Shown here: one piece after another, positions 36,434 through 47,291 of the stretch
Layout: each line of letters starts with the position of its first letter
Numbering within the stretch: position 1 is the stretch's first letter
NCBI RefSeq assembly: GCF_002504165.1
Contig: NZ_CP021404.1
Coordinates: forward strand, 434,001-498,000
Direction: 5' to 3'
DNA length: 64,000 nt
DNA from: Pacificitalea manganoxidans
GTDB lineage: Bacteria; Pseudomonadota; Alphaproteobacteria; Rhodobacterales; Rhodobacteraceae
Program-made: the position numbers and the translations under genes
The notes under the pieces: generated by a model
What the model was told of the DNA's origin: nothing
What the model saw: only the letters and a program-made list of their open reading frames with translations
The model's database searches: none

Positions 36434-39400
36434 TTAGTCTCGCTCCATTCCCGCCAGCAGATCGGCATTGCCCCCGGCGGCGGTCGTGTCGACGCACAAA
36501 TGTCGCTCATGTGCCACATGCCCCGCATCGGGGCGGCCTGTGATGAGCGGCAGGATTGGCCCGTCCCGCTGGGCCAGCGCCTGCGCCAAGGGCCGCGCAT
36601 CGGTCTCAGAGCCCCAGAACAGCACAGCGGACAGCCCGGTCAGACCGCGCAGGGTGTCAGGCGTCACCGTGCCTTCGGCGATCACCGCGTGGCCGCCCAA
36701 GGCCTCGACCGCGTCGGCCTGCGCGCGCGCGGCTTCGGCGCCCGGTCCCATGCATAGCAGCGACGCCCGGCTGACCAGCCGCAGCCGGTTCGATTCGCCG
36801 GTGGGTCCGGGCAGGTCCGTGACCCGCAGCACCTGTTCGCGCGGTGCGGCGTCGAGCGCGCGTTGCAGCGCCGCAGGATCGGCCTGAGCGGTGGTGTCGG
36901 GGTGAGTGACTGGGGCCGTGACGGGATGGCCCGGCTCCGGCGCGGTGTAGCGCGTCAGGTAGTTTGGTCCGCCCGCCTTCGGCCCTGTGCCGGACAGCCC
37001 CTCGCCGCCAAAGGGCTGGGAGCCGACGATGGCGCCGATCTGGTTGCGGTTCACATAGGCGTTGCCGACCTCGATCCGGTCCGCGATGTCCTGCACCCGC
37101 CCGTCGATCCGGGTGTGCAGCCCAAAGGTCAGCCCATAGCCGGTGGCGTTGATCGCGGCGATGACCTGCTCCAGCTCCCGCGCCTTGAACGTGGCGACGT
37201 GCAGAACCGGCCCAAAGATTTCCTGCTCCAGATCGGCGATGCCGCCGATACGGATCAGCGCCGGGCCGACAAAGGTGCCGTCGGCGGGCGTCTCGAGTTG
37301 CTTGATCAGCCGACCCTCGGTGCGGGCGGTGGCGATATGCGCGTCGATCCCGGCCTTGGCTTCGGCATCGATGACCGGGCCCACATCGGTGGACAGGTGC
37401 CACGGATCGCCCAGCCGCAATTCGTCCATCGCGCCCTGCAGCATTTCCAGCAGCGTGTCCGCGACATCCTCCTGAACATATAGACAGCGCAAGGCGGAGC
37501 AGCGTTGCCCTGCCGACTGGAATGCCGAGGCAACGATGTCGCGGATGGCCTGTTCGGGCAGCGCGGTGCTGTCCACGATCATCGCGTTCAGGCCGCCGGT
37601 TTCCGCGATGAGCGGCGCGCCGGGGGCAAGTGCGTAGGCCATGGATCGACGGATGCGCAACGCGGTGTCGGTCGAGCCGGTAAACGCGACGCCGCTCACG
37701 CGCCCATCGCCGGCGATCGCCGCGCCGACCACATCGCCGCGACCGGGCAGCAATTGCAGGGCACTGCGCGGCACACCGGCTTCGTGCAGCAGGCGCACGG
37801 CGTGATCGGCGACCAGCGCGGTCTGTTCCGCCGGTTTCGCCAGCACACCATTGCCCGCCGCCAATGCCGCCGAGATCTGCCCGGTAAAGATCGCAAGCGG
37901 GAAGTTCCACGGGCTGATGCAGGCAAAGATGCCGCGCGCGGGGCGGCTCAGCGCCTCGCCGCCATTGGCGTAGTAGCGCAGAAAATCGACCGCTTCGCGC
38001 AGTTCGCCTACGGCGTCAGGCAGGCTTTTGCCCGCTTCCTGCGCCAGCAGGGCAAAGAGCGGGCCAAAGTCACGCTCATAAAGATCAGCGGCACGGCGCA
38101 GCACCTGTGCGCGTTCGGCGGCGGGGACTTGCCACGGGGCGGCATGGTCGAGCGCGCGGGCGACATCCTTGGCGCTGGCCTCCTGCACCTGCGCGACGAC
38201 CGCGCCGGTGGCAGGGTTGTGCACCGTGACCGTGCCGCCCGTGCCCGGACCGGCATCCCCGGCAAGACGCGGGGCGGCATCGGGCACCGTCACACCTGCG
38301 CGCGCAGCGTCGATCCGCGCCAGCGTCGGGCCATCGGTCAGGTCAAACCCCATCGAATTGCGCCGCCCCGGGCCAAAGATCTCGGGCCCCGGCGCCAGCA
38401 TCGCATTGCGGTTGGCCTCGGGCGTGCCAAGCGCGGTGAAGGGGTCGGCGGCGACGGTTTCCGGCGCGACCTCCTCATCGACGATCTGGTTGACGAAGGA
38501 CGAATTCGCGCCGTTCTCCAGCAGCCGCCGCACCAGATAGGCCAGCAGGTCGCGATGCGCGCCCACCGGGGCGTAGATCCGGCAACCGGTGCCCTCGGCA
38601 TCATGCACGATCTGGTGCAGCCGCTCGCCCATGCCATGCAGACGTTGAAACTCGTAGCTGCCCGGCGCGGCGTCGCGCGCCATATGCAGCACGGCGGCGA
38701 CGGTATGGGCATTATGCGTGGCGAACTGCGGATAGATCCGGTCGGTCATCTGCAGCAATTTGCGCGCATTGGCGATGTAGCTGACATCGGTTGCGGCCTT
38801 GCGCGTGAACACCGGGAAATCCTCCAGCCCTTCGACCTGCGCGTGCTTGATCTCCGTGTCCCAATAGGCGCCCTTGACCAGCCGCACGGTGATGCGGCGG
38901 TCGTGCCGTTCGGCCAGCGCATGCAGCCAATCAAGCGTCAGCGCGGCGCGGCGGCCATAGGCCTGCACCACCACGCCGAAACCGTCCCACCCGGCGAGCG
39001 ACGGATTGGCCAGCGCGGCCTCGATCACCTTGAGCGAGATTACCAGCCGGTCGGCTTCCTCCGCGTCGATGTTAAGCCCCATGCCCGCCGCTTTCGCCTT
39101 GCGGCACAGGTCGGTGAGGATCGGCACCAACTCCTCCAGCACGCGGGCTTCCTTGGCGACCTCGTAGCGCGGATGCAGAGCCGACAGTTTGACCGAGATG
39201 CCGGGATTGCGGCGGATATCCTGACCCTTGCAGCGCTTGGCGATGGCGTCGATTGCGCCAGCATAGGCGTCGTAATAGCGCCGCGCATCCCTCGCGGTCA
39301 TCGCCGCCTCGCCCAGCATGTCATAGGAATAGGTGTAGCCCTTGGCCTCCATCTTGGCCGCACGGTCCAGCGCGCCTTCGATGGTTTCGCCTAGCACGAA

Positions 39401-39907
39401 CTGCCGTCCCATTTCCTTCATCGCGCGGCCGACGGCGGTGCGGATCACCGGCTCGCCCAGCCGCTTCACCGCGCCGCGCAGATGGCTGGCAATGCCGGGG
39501 CTGCGGCGGTCGTCCAGCACCTTGCCCGTCAGCATCAGCGCCCAGGTCGACGCGTTGACGAGGCTGGAGGCCGAATGACCCAGATGCTTGCCCCAGTCCG
39601 AGGGGGCGATCTTGTCCTCGATCAGATCGTCGATGGTTTCCGCATCCGGCACCCGCAGCAGCGCTTCGGCAAGGCACATCAACGCGATGCCTTCCTCAGT
39701 CGACAGCCCATATTCCGCGAGAAACACCTCCATCAGGCCGGGGCGGGCATCCGCGCGCACCTTCTTCACCAAATCGGTCGCTTCCGCGTGAATGGCCGCG
39801 CGGTCGGCGGGCGACAAGTTCGCCTGCGCGATCAGCGTCTCCAGCAGCGGTGCTTCGGGCGCGTGTTTGGCGGCTTCGATCCGGGTCAGGGGCAGCGGTG
39901 CGGTCAT
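36434..39907 (-). CDS. putA: Bifunctional proline dehydrogenase / P5C dehydrogenase PutA
   Basis: 1157 residues from ATG 39907 (MTAPLPLTRIEAAKHAP), AGGAG upstream; the frame is open further but without a start signal. Domain order is an arm/PRODH barrel (about 130-470; substrate/FAD segments VRLVKGAYWDTEIKHAQ and RRLLENGANSSFVNQI), then P5C dehydrogenase (about 510-1000) with catalytic Glu in ETGGLNAMIVDST and Cys in QSAGQRCSALR. No N-terminal ribbon-helix-helix, so it is not itself a repressor. A C-terminal extension of about 150 residues follows. Oxidises proline to glutamate. Confidence 0.95.
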   Translation of the reverse strand: MTAPLPLTRIEAAKHAPEAPLLETLIAQANLSPADRAAIHAEATDLVKKVRADARPGLMEVFLAEYGLSTEEGIALMCLAEALLRVPDAETIDDLIEDKIAPSDWGKHLGHSASSLVNASTWALMLTGKVLDDRRSPGIASHLRGAVKRLGEPVIRTAVGRAMKEMGRQFVLGETIEGALDRAAKMEAKGYTYSYDMLGEAAMTARDARRYYDAYAGAIDAIAKRCKGQDIRRNPGISVKLSALHPRYEVAKEARVLEELVPILTDLCRKAKAAGMGLNIDAEEADRLVISLKVIEAALANPSLAGWDGFGVVVQAYGRRAALTLDWLHALAERHDRRITVRLVKGAYWDTEIKHAQVEGLEDFPVFTRKAATDVSYIANARKLLQMTDRIYPQFATHNAHTVAAVLHMARDAAPGSYEFQRLHGMGERLHQIVHDAEGTGCRIYAPVGAHRDLLAYLVRRLLENGANSSFVNQIVDEEVAPETVAADPFTALGTPEANRNAMLAPGPEIFGPGRRNSMGFDLTDGPTLARIDAARAGVTVPDAAPRLAGDAGPGTGGTVTVHNPATGAVVAQVQEASAKDVARALDHAAPWQVPAAERAQVLRRAADLYERDFGPLFALLAQEAGKSLPDAVGELREAVDFLRYYANGGEALSRPARGIFACISPWNFPLAIFTGQISAALAAGNGVLAKPAEQTALVADHAVRLLHEAGVPRSALQLLPGRGDVVGAAIAGDGRVSGVAFTGSTDTALRIRRSMAYALAPGAPLIAETGGLNAMIVDSTALPEQAIRDIVASAFQSAGQRCSALRCLYVQEDVADTLLEMLQGAMDELRLGDPWHLSTDVGPVIDAEAKAGIDAHIATARTEGRLIKQLETPADGTFVGPALIRIGGIADLEQEIFGPVLHVATFKARELEQVIAAINATGYGLTFGLHTRIDGRVQDIADRIEVGNAYVNRNQIGAIVGSQPFGGEGLSGTGPKAGGPNYLTRYTAPEPGHPVTAPVTHPDTTAQADPAALQRALDAAPREQVLRVTDLPGPTGESNRLRLVSRASLLCMGPGAEAARAQADAVEALGGHAVIAEGTVTPDTLRGLTGLSAVLFWGSETDARPLAQALAQRDGPILPLITGRPDAGHVAHERHLCVDTTAAGGNADLLAGMERD

Positions 39908-39989
39908 CGGGGATCTCCTGTCGGCGGCGGTCATGTGAGACCATGTAATGCGGTTTCGGACCGCGTCGCGCCATGTTACGGCAGGATGG

Positions 39990-40006
39990 ATGGTCAGATT
40001 GACCAT
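39990..40006. promoter_or_regulatory. Perfect 17-bp palindrome between putA and its regulator
   Basis: ATGGTCA at 39990-39996 and TGACCAT at 40000-40006 are exact inverted copies around GAT. The site lies 22 nt before the regulator ATG and about 85 nt before putA, as expected for an operator controlling both directions. Confidence 0.65.
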
Positions 40007-40028
40007 TGTCGTGATGTGAGTAGTTGAA

Positions 40029-40523
40029 ATGACCAAATTAGATGCCAAAGGCGGTCCGCTTGACCTGGCGGGGCTGGACCGGATGGACCGGGCGATCCTT
40101 GCGGCGCTGACCGCGGATGGCCGGATTTCGCTGACCGATCTGGCGGCGCGCGTCGGCCTGTCAAAGACCCCGGTCACCGCCCGTGTGCGCCGGATGGAGC
40201 GCGACGGCATCATCACCGGCTACAGCGCCACGCTGTCTTGGGCGCGGCTCGGGCTCGACCATGTCGCCTTTGTGGAGGTGAAGCTGTCGGACACGCGTGA
40301 ACGCACGCTCAGCGCCTTCAACGCGGCGGTGCGGCAGGTGCCGGAGGTGGAGCAATGCCATATGATCGCGGGCGGTTACGACTACCTATTGAAAGTGCGC
40401 ACCACCGATATCAGCGCCTATCGCCGGGTGATGGGGGAACGCATTTCCAGCCTGCCCCATGTTGCCTCAACCTCCACCTATGTCGCGATGGAGGCGGTGA
40501 AGGACAGCAGCCTGCTGGAATGA
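40029..40523 (+). CDS. putR: Lrp/AsnC-family regulator of putA
   Basis: 164 residues. The N-terminal HTH is LDRMDRAILAALTADGRISLTDLAARVGLSKTPV in family form (parts: LAARVGLSKTPV, RVRRMERDGII). The RAM effector domain follows with HMIAGGYDYLLKV. Divergent from putA across a palindrome, the usual alphaproteobacterial arrangement for proline-responsive PutR. Effector binding is inferred. Confidence 0.9.
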   Translation: MTKLDAKGGPLDLAGLDRMDRAILAALTADGRISLTDLAARVGLSKTPVTARVRRMERDGIITGYSATLSWARLGLDHVAFVEVKLSDTRERTLSAFNAAVRQVPEVEQCHMIAGGYDYLLKVRTTDISAYRRVMGERISSLPHVASTSTYVAMEAVKDSSLLE

Positions 40524-40623
40524 CCGCCACGCCCCGCCGTTAGCGTTTCCGAAACCCGTCTGCCGCTAGACTGTCGCGACGCCGGGCCTGCTGCGGGCCC
40601 GCCCTGCCGACAGGAGGTGACGG

Positions 40624-43305
40624 ATGGCCGCATGGCCGCGCATAGCGGACCGGGTGCGCAGCCGCGTGCGGGGCGGGGCGCTGGCCTTTGCGCTGGCCTT
40701 TTGCGTGGGGCTGGTGGCGGCGCTTGGCTGGCTGATGCTGCGCGAGATCGGCAATTTCGCCAATGCCGATGCCGACAACCCCCGTTGGACGCTCAGTCAG
40801 GTGGACGCGGAATTTTTGCAGTTTCGTCTGGGGTTGGAACAGGCCCAGCGGGACCCCCGGATGCTCGACGCGCTGCGGCGACGGTTTGACGTGATCTATA
40901 CGCGAGTGAAATCGCTGCGCGAGGGCGACGCGTATAGCACCCTGCGCAACAACCGGGAATTTGAGGCAGCGTGCCTGAGTGTCAGCGGTTTCCTCGATGC
41001 CGTGGTGCCGCTGATAGACGGGCCGGATTCGGTTCTGCTCGCCGCATTGCCGCAGATCCGCGCGCGGGCGGCTGCGCAAAACGCGCGTGTGCGGCAACTG
41101 TCCCTCGGCGGGCTATCGACCTTTGCCGAGATCGCGGAAACCCGGCGCGCGGCGGCGGCGAATATGCTGGTGCGGATGGCGACCGTGCTTGGGCTGATCT
41201 TTGCGGGTCTGGCCGTGCTGTCGCTGTCGCTGCTGCGGCTAATCCGATCGGGGGAAGAACGTGCGGAGACGCTGCGCCGCACCGGGGTGCGCCTGCGCAC
41301 CATCGTCGAAACCTCCCACGATGCGATCCTTGTTTGCGATGCGGGCGGGCGCATTCTGGAACTGAACGCCGCTGGCGAGGCGATGTTCGGTGTCTCGCAG
41401 GAGGAGGCGCGCGGGGTTTCGGCCATCGACCTGTTGGTTCCCGCCGAGGATCGCGCCGCGTTGCGCCGGGGGCGGCTTGCGTTTCTTGAGCGCGGATTGC
41501 GCCCTGATCCCGGTCAACGCCGGTTCGAGGTGACGGTGCAGGCGGCGGGCCGGACCTTACCCGTGGATGTGTCGGTGGACAGCGCCCAATCGGGGCGGCA
41601 GTTGGTGCATGTGGCGTTCTTTCGCGACATTTCCCGCCGCCGCGCGACGGAGGCCGCCCTGCGGGACGCCCGCGATCGCGCCCTCGCCGGGGAAAAGGCA
41701 AAGGCCAAGTTTCTCGCCGTCATGAGCCACGAAATGCGCACGCCGCTGAACGGCCTTTTGGGCACCATTGCCCTGCTGCGGGACACCGGGCTGGACCGGC
41801 GGCAGACGGGCTATCTGGATACGATGGCGTCGTCGGGGGAATTGCTGCTTGGCCTCGTCAACGACGTGCTCGACCTGTCGAAATTCGAAGCGGGCAAGAT
41901 CCGCCCCGAACGCCGGGTTTTTGACGTGGGCGCCCTTGTCGCCGGGGTGGTCGAAAAAATGGAGGGCCTTGCCGCCGGCAATGACACCGCGCTGGGGTGG
42001 AGCTGGGTCGGCCCGCCCATGAAATCGGCGCTGGGGGATGAGCGCCGGTTGCAGCAGGTTTTGCTGAACCTTGTCGGAAATGCGCTGAAATTCACCCGTG
42101 GCGGCAGCGTCGAGATCGAGTGTGAAATGCTCGGTGCGCCGCCCGATCCGACCGTGCCGCAGGTGGAATTTCGCGTCTACGACACCGGGATCGGCATCGC
42201 AGCGGAGCATCTTGAACAGATCTTTCAGGATTTCGAGACGCTCGAATCCTCCGCGGATCGGAAGGCGGATGGCACCGGGCTGGGGCTTGGTATTTCGCGG
42301 CGGCTGGCGCAGTTGCTCGGCGGGGAACTTGGCGCGCAGAGCGAGCCGGGCGAGGGCAGCGTGTTCTGGCTCCGCCTGCCGCTGACGGTTCCGACGCAGG
42401 CGCAGATCACGTCCCACGTCCATGCCAGCACCCATGCCCGCAATCGCGATGCCGCCGCCATCGAAGGACCGCCGCCCGAGCCGATGTCGGTGCTGCTGGT
42501 CGAGGACAACAAGGTGAACCGCTTCGTCGCGCGCGAGATGATCGAGGCCGAGGGCCACCGCGTGACGGAGGCCAAGAACGGGCTGGCGGGCGTGGAAATG
42601 GCAGCAGCAGAGCGTTTCGATCTAATCATGATGGATATTTCCATGCCGGTCATGGACGGCGAGCAGGCCGCGCGGGCGATCCGGGCCGGAACCGGTGCCT
42701 CCTCGACGACGCCGATCATTGGGGTCACTGCCCATGCGCTGTCGGAGGCGGGCGACCGGCTCTGCGCGGCGGGGATGGCGGAAAACCTGTCCAAACCGAT
42801 TGATCGCGCGGATTTGCGCCGTTTGCTACGCCGTTTTGCCAGCGCGCGGCCTGATGGCGCTGTGCCCGCCGAAACCCGCCTGCCCCGGATTAGGGCCCAT
42901 CCGGACCGGCTGCTGGATCTGGTGCAATTGTCCGATCAGGCGGATGCGCTGGGCTGCAAGGTGATGCAGCAGCTATTCGATAGCTTCCTTCCGGAAATGG
43001 AGGAGGCGCTCGACAGTCTGGTCGCCTTGCCCCGCGATGAGCCGCAGCGCCTGCGCCATGCCGCCCATGCGCTGGCCGGGTCTTGCGCCAATTTCGGGCT
43101 GCATGAACTGCGCGCCGCGCTGGCCGAGATCGAGGCTGCCCCGGATCATGACACCGACGCGCGTCTGGCCCGGCTTGTCCCGCTCTGGACCCGAAGCCGC
43201 GCCGCCTTGCTGGAGTGGTGGCGCGAGGCGCGCGGCACGCCGGAGCAGGCACAGCCCGCAAGCCCCGAAGCGGCGGGGGCCGTGGATTACCCCGGCGGGG
43301 GCTGA
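40624..43305 (+). CDS. Membrane hybrid histidine kinase with PAS, REC and HPt domains
   Basis: 893 residues, AGGAGGTG 4 nt before ATG. Membrane helix at about 20-42 and a second at about 185-205 enclose a periplasmic sensor. PAS begins at about residue 224 (TIVETSHDAILVCDAGG); HisKA has phospho-His 369 in SHEMRTPLNG; ATPase N-box NLVGNALKF and G-boxes ADGTGLGLGI; REC with Asp 671 in LIMMDISMP; HPt with His 815 in AAHALAGSCA. A complete internal phosphorelay. Signal and partner regulator are unknown. Confidence 0.92.
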   Translation: MAAWPRIADRVRSRVRGGALAFALAFCVGLVAALGWLMLREIGNFANADADNPRWTLSQVDAEFLQFRLGLEQAQRDPRMLDALRRRFDVIYTRVKSLREGDAYSTLRNNREFEAACLSVSGFLDAVVPLIDGPDSVLLAALPQIRARAAAQNARVRQLSLGGLSTFAEIAETRRAAAANMLVRMATVLGLIFAGLAVLSLSLLRLIRSGEERAETLRRTGVRLRTIVETSHDAILVCDAGGRILELNAAGEAMFGVSQEEARGVSAIDLLVPAEDRAALRRGRLAFLERGLRPDPGQRRFEVTVQAAGRTLPVDVSVDSAQSGRQLVHVAFFRDISRRRATEAALRDARDRALAGEKAKAKFLAVMSHEMRTPLNGLLGTIALLRDTGLDRRQTGYLDTMASSGELLLGLVNDVLDLSKFEAGKIRPERRVFDVGALVAGVVEKMEGLAAGNDTALGWSWVGPPMKSALGDERRLQQVLLNLVGNALKFTRGGSVEIECEMLGAPPDPTVPQVEFRVYDTGIGIAAEHLEQIFQDFETLESSADRKADGTGLGLGISRRLAQLLGGELGAQSEPGEGSVFWLRLPLTVPTQAQITSHVHASTHARNRDAAAIEGPPPEPMSVLLVEDNKVNRFVAREMIEAEGHRVTEAKNGLAGVEMAAAERFDLIMMDISMPVMDGEQAARAIRAGTGASSTTPIIGVTAHALSEAGDRLCAAGMAENLSKPIDRADLRRLLRRFASARPDGAVPAETRLPRIRAHPDRLLDLVQLSDQADALGCKVMQQLFDSFLPEMEEALDSLVALPRDEPQRLRHAAHALAGSCANFGLHELRAALAEIEAAPDHDTDARLARLVPLWTRSRAALLEWWREARGTPEQAQPASPEAAGAVDYPGGG

Positions 43306-43393
43306 CCCCGGTCACGCTGCGCAGGAGGATCGGGTGGGCGTGATGATGGCGGGCACGGCGGCACCTATCAATCCGCTGCTGGTTTTCTTGACA

Positions 43394-43429
43394 GTCGCCA
43401 GCCGTTGCGCGGTCGCCAGCCGATGCGCG
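43394..43429 (+). repeat. 18-bp tandem duplication ahead of paoA
   Basis: GTCGCCAGCCGTTGCGCG at 43394-43411 is followed by GTCGCCAGCCGATGCGCG at 43412-43429 with one mismatch. It directly follows a consensus TTGACA at 43388-43393. It may be an operator or chance duplication. Confidence 0.4.
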
Positions 43430-43549
43430 GCGGCTCCTCCACGGCAAGCGGGGGAACTTGTCGCTGCCCGCAATGGTTGAGAGCCGGAATGCGTGCGGCA
43501 CAGCGCCTGCCGCTCCCCCTGCCAGCACCGAACCTCCGGAGGCCCGCTT

Positions 43550-44065
43550 ATGAAGACCACCCTTACCGTCAATGGCAAGGCGAGGGAGCTTGACGCAGAC
43601 ACGCGCGTCACGCTTCTTGACGCATTGCGCCATCACCTCGGCCTTACCGGCACCAAGAAGGGCTGCGACCACGGCCAATGCGGCGCCTGCACCGTGCTGG
43701 TGAACGGACGGCGCATCAATTCCTGCCTGTCGCTGGCCTGTATGCATGACGGAGACGAGATCACCACGATTGAAGGTCTCGGCACGCCGGATGATATGTC
43801 GCCGCTGCAAAAGGCCTTCGTCAAACATGACGGGTATCAATGCGGCTACTGCACGCCCGGACAGATCTGTTCGGCCACCGCGATGCTGGATGAGATCAAG
43901 CAGAACTGGCCCAGCCATGTGTCCGACGATCTCGACGCTCCTGCCAAACTGACAGTGGAGGAGGTCGCCGAACGGATGAGCGGCAATTTGTGCCGGTGTT
44001 CCTGCTACCCCAACATCGTCGATGCCATCCGTGAGGTGGCCGAGGCAGAGGGGGAGCGGCCATGA
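43550..44065 (+). CDS. paoA: Aldehyde/xanthine-oxidase-type 2Fe-2S subunit (PaoA-like)
   Basis: 171 residues with GGAGG upstream of ATG 43550. Plant-type cluster [18 protein letters not shown], second cluster CGYCTPGQI...[11 protein letters not shown]. The Escherichia coli homologue has a twin-arginine signal; this one starts MKTTLTVNG and lacks one. First gene of a three-subunit molybdoenzyme. Confidence 0.92.
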   Translation: MKTTLTVNGKARELDADTRVTLLDALRHHLGLTGTKKGCDHGQCGACTVLVNGRRINSCLSLACMHDGDEITTIEGLGTPDDMSPLQKAFVKHDGYQCGYCTPGQICSATAMLDEIKQNWPSHVSDDLDAPAKLTVEEVAERMSGNLCRCSCYPNIVDAIREVAEAEGERP

Positions 44066-45060
44066 GGAGCTTCGACTACGCCCGCGCGAATTCGGTGTCA
44101 GAGGCAACATCCGAGGCCAGCGTTTCCACCGACAAAGCTCGGTTCATCGCCGGTGGCACCAACTTGCTGGACCTGATGAAGCTGGAGGTCATGACGCCGG
44201 AAAAACTGGTGGACATCACCCGGCTGGACCTGCGCGACATCACCCCGACGGAGGATGGCGGCCTGCGCATCGGCGCGCTGGTCACCAACAGCGATCTGGC
44301 CGCTGACGCCACGGTGCGCCGCGATTACGCGGTGCTGTCGCGGGCGCTGCTCGCGGGGGCATCCGGACAACTGCGGAACAAAGCCACCACCGGCGGCAAT
44401 CTGCTACAGCGCACCCGCTGCTATTATTTCTACGACACGGCCATGCCGTGTAACAAACGTGACCCCGGTTCGGGGTGCAGCGCGATTGGGGGCGCGACCC
44501 GGCTGCATGCAATTCTGGGCGCAAGCGAGGCCTGCATCGCCACGCACCCCTCGGATATGGCCGTCGCCATGCAGGTGTTGGGCGCGCAGGTCGAAACCGA
44601 ACGCGCGTCTAACGAGGGGCGGCTGATCCCGCTGGCTGAGTTCTATAAACTGCCGGGGGACAGCCCGCATATCGAAACTGTGCTGGAGCCGGGCGAGTTG
44701 ATCACCGCGGTGATCCTGCCCCCGCCACCCGGAGGCACGCATGTCTATCGCAAGGTGCGCGACCGGGCATCGTATGCCTTTGCGCTGGTGTCCGTTGCTG
44801 CCGTGATCGGCATGGACGGCGGGCGGATGGCGCGCGTGCAGCTGGCCTTTGGCGGCATCGCGCCCCGCCCGTGGCGCAGCGCGGAGGTCGAGGATCTGTT
44901 GCAGGGCGAAGACCCCGCGCCCGCCCTGTTTGACCGCGCCGCCGATCTGCTGCTGGCCGACGCCCGTGGCCAAGGCGGCAATGATTTCAAGATACCGCTG
45001 ACCCGCCGCACGCTGCGTGCCGTGCTGGCCGAGGCCACCGGGATGGGAGACAGCCAATGA
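44062..45060 (+). CDS. paoB: FAD-binding medium subunit (PaoB-like)
   Basis: 332 residues, ATGA overlap with paoA. FAD motifs [14 protein letters not shown] and [15 protein letters not shown]; the segment [20 protein letters not shown] supplies the extra Cys set that binds a 4Fe-4S cluster in PaoB-type enzymes. Transfers electrons from the molybdenum centre. Confidence 0.92.
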   Translation: MRSFDYARANSVSEATSEASVSTDKARFIAGGTNLLDLMKLEVMTPEKLVDITRLDLRDITPTEDGGLRIGALVTNSDLAADATVRRDYAVLSRALLAGASGQLRNKATTGGNLLQRTRCYYFYDTAMPCNKRDPGSGCSAIGGATRLHAILGASEACIATHPSDMAVAMQVLGAQVETERASNEGRLIPLAEFYKLPGDSPHIETVLEPGELITAVILPPPPGGTHVYRKVRDRASYAFALVSVAAVIGMDGGRMARVQLAFGGIAPRPWRSAEVEDLLQGEDPAPALFDRAADLLLADARGQGGNDFKIPLTRRTLRAVLAEATGMGDSQ

Positions 45061-47252
45061 CCGCGCATCTCAAGATCGACGGCCCCGATGAAAGCAACCG
45101 GCTCGACGGGATGGCGCAGGGGGTCATCCACACCCCCGCCGACCGGCCAGAGGGGGCACTGAAAGTCACCGGCACCGCAACTTATGCCGCTGAATGGCAA
45201 TTGGATGGGGTCGCGACAGGCGTCTTGGCCCGCGCCACGATCACCCGTGGCAAGGTGGTGCAGGTCGATGTCGATGCTGCCCGCGCGCTGCCCGGTGTGC
45301 TTGATGTCATCACCGACAGTCGGCTGGTGCGAAACCCGGCGCAGGGCATGGCCAATGAATCCCCCGTGCAGGAGCCGGAAACCGTCAGCTATTTCGGCCA
45401 GCCGATTGCGCTGGTCGTCGCCGAAACGTTCGAGCAGGCCCGCCATGCGGCCCATGCGCTGCAAATCCGCTATGAAACGGAGGATGGCGCCGCTGTCAGC
45501 CCCGAGCAGTCCGAGGACATCGACCTGCCCGAGGGCAAACAGGTCGCGCAGGGCGATCTGGATCAGGCCATGGGGGGCGCGGCGTTTACTGTCGATCAGA
45601 CATGGACCACGCCGGGGCACAATGCCTCCGCGATGGAGCCGCACGCGGCACTGGCGGAATGGAAGGACGGCAAGCTGACGCTGCACAGTTCCAACCAGAT
45701 GCTGAAATACAACCGTAACGAAGTGGCGGATGCGCTGGGCGTCGATGCGGAGAAGGTCCGCGTGCTGTCGCCCTATGTCGGGGGCGGGTTCGGCTCGAAA
45801 CTCGGCATCGGGCCGGAGGCGGTGGCAGCCGCGATCGCGGCTGAGAAGCTCGGTCGTCCCGTGCGCGTCGTGATGACCCGCCAGCAGGTCTATGAGACCG
45901 TGCTGCACCGCTCGGCCTCGCGTCAGCGGATTCGGCTGGCGGCGGATGAGGATGGTCGGCTTCTGGGGCTCGGCCATGACTTCACTGTTTATAACAACGT
46001 CGGCGAAGTGTTCAGCGAGCCGGTCGCGCAGGCCACGCATTTCACCTATCCCGCCGCCCATCGCGAGATCGTGCACCGGGTCGCCACAGTGCACCGGGTG
46101 CCGACGGGGTCTGTTCGGGCGCCGGGTGAATCCATCGGGGTGACCGTGTTTGAGAACGCGATGGATGAATTGGCGGAGGCCACGGGCATCGATCCGCTGG
46201 ACCTGCGCCTGCGCAACATACCGGACCGCGATCCCGAATCGGGCAAGCCGTTTTCGTCGCATATGCTGGCCGAAGCACTGCGGGACGGTGCGGCCCGGTT
46301 TGGCTGGGAGGGGCGCGACCCCAAACCGCGCGCCCGGCTGGAGGGCGATTGGTATATCGGCACCGGCATGGCCGCCGCCGTGCGCGTCAACACGGTCATG
46401 GAAAGCAAGGCGCGGCTGTGCCTGAACCCTGACCTGACCGCCGAGGTCGAAACCGACATGACCGATATTGGCACCGGCACCTACGCGATCCTGACGCAGA
46501 TCGCGGCGGAGCTTCTGGGTCTGCCGCTGTCGCAGGTGACGACCCGGCTGGGCGATACCGATCTGCCGCCCGGCGCCGGGTCCGGCGGGTCGTGGGGGGC
46601 CAGTTCTGCAGGCACGTCCGTCTACCTCGCCGGGATGAAGCTGCGGGAAGAGATCGCGCAGAAGCTGAGCATCGCCGAGACAGATCTGACGCTGAAGGAT
46701 GGCATGGCGATCCACGGCAACCGGACGACGCCGCTGTCGGATCTGCTGGACGGACCGTTGGAGGTCATCGGCCATGTCGAGGGCGGCGATGCCGGAGAGA
46801 CGGTTCGGCAGGCCACCTATGGCAGCCATTTCGCAGAGGTCGCGGTGAACCGTCATTCGGGCGAAACCCGTGTGCGGCGGATGCTGGGCAGCTTCGCCTG
46901 TGGGCGGGTGCTGAACGAAAAAACCGCCCGCTCGCAATGTCTGGGCGGGATGACCTTTGGCATCGGCATGGCCTTGACTGAGGAGATGCTGTTTGACCCG
47001 CGCGATGGCCACGTCGCGAACAACGATCTGGCCGAATATCATTTGGCGGTGAACGCGGATGTGCCGCAGCTGGGGGTTCATTTCGTGCCCGAGCGAGACC
47101 CTTGGGCCAATCCCATGCAGGCCAAGGGCATCGGTGAGCTGGGCATCTGCGGCGCGGCGGCGGCAATCACCAACGCCATCTGGCACGCCACCGGCGTCCG
47201 CGTGCGGGATTATCCCGCGACGCTGGATAAGATCCTGCCGTATCTCGATTGA
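45057..47252 (+). CDS. paoC: Molybdopterin-binding large subunit (PaoC-like aldehyde oxidoreductase)
   Basis: 731 residues, ATGA overlap with paoB. Landmarks are GYFG-like [17 protein letters not shown], the molybdenum cofactor segment [31 protein letters not shown] and the C-terminal catalytic Glu region [17 protein letters not shown] (E of GELG). Probably oxidises aldehydes; no XdhC-type chaperone gene adjoins it. Confidence 0.93.
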   Translation: MTAHLKIDGPDESNRLDGMAQGVIHTPADRPEGALKVTGTATYAAEWQLDGVATGVLARATITRGKVVQVDVDAARALPGVLDVITDSRLVRNPAQGMANESPVQEPETVSYFGQPIALVVAETFEQARHAAHALQIRYETEDGAAVSPEQSEDIDLPEGKQVAQGDLDQAMGGAAFTVDQTWTTPGHNASAMEPHAALAEWKDGKLTLHSSNQMLKYNRNEVADALGVDAEKVRVLSPYVGGGFGSKLGIGPEAVAAAIAAEKLGRPVRVVMTRQQVYETVLHRSASRQRIRLAADEDGRLLGLGHDFTVYNNVGEVFSEPVAQATHFTYPAAHREIVHRVATVHRVPTGSVRAPGESIGVTVFENAMDELAEATGIDPLDLRLRNIPDRDPESGKPFSSHMLAEALRDGAARFGWEGRDPKPRARLEGDWYIGTGMAAAVRVNTVMESKARLCLNPDLTAEVETDMTDIGTGTYAILTQIAAELLGLPLSQVTTRLGDTDLPPGAGSGGSWGASSAGTSVYLAGMKLREEIAQKLSIAETDLTLKDGMAIHGNRTTPLSDLLDGPLEVIGHVEGGDAGETVRQATYGSHFAEVAVNRHSGETRVRRMLGSFACGRVLNEKTARSQCLGGMTFGIGMALTEEMLFDPRDGHVANNDLAEYHLAVNADVPQLGVHFVPERDPWANPMQAKGIGELGICGAAAAITNAIWHATGVRVRDYPATLDKILPYLD

Positions 47253-47260
47253 GCGCGTTT

Positions 47261-47287
47261 CCGGTCCGGGTGATCTGCCCGGACCGG
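47261..47287. terminator. Bidirectional hairpin between paoC and the DUF1513 gene
   Basis: CCGGTCCGGG at 47261-47270 is exactly complementary to CCCGGACCGG at 47278-47287. The genes converge on it. No T-run follows. Confidence 0.55.
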
Positions 47288-47291
47288 GGCC

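Noticed and set aside
37505-39394. 629-codon plus-strand frame over putA
   Set aside because: Antisense shadow of putA.
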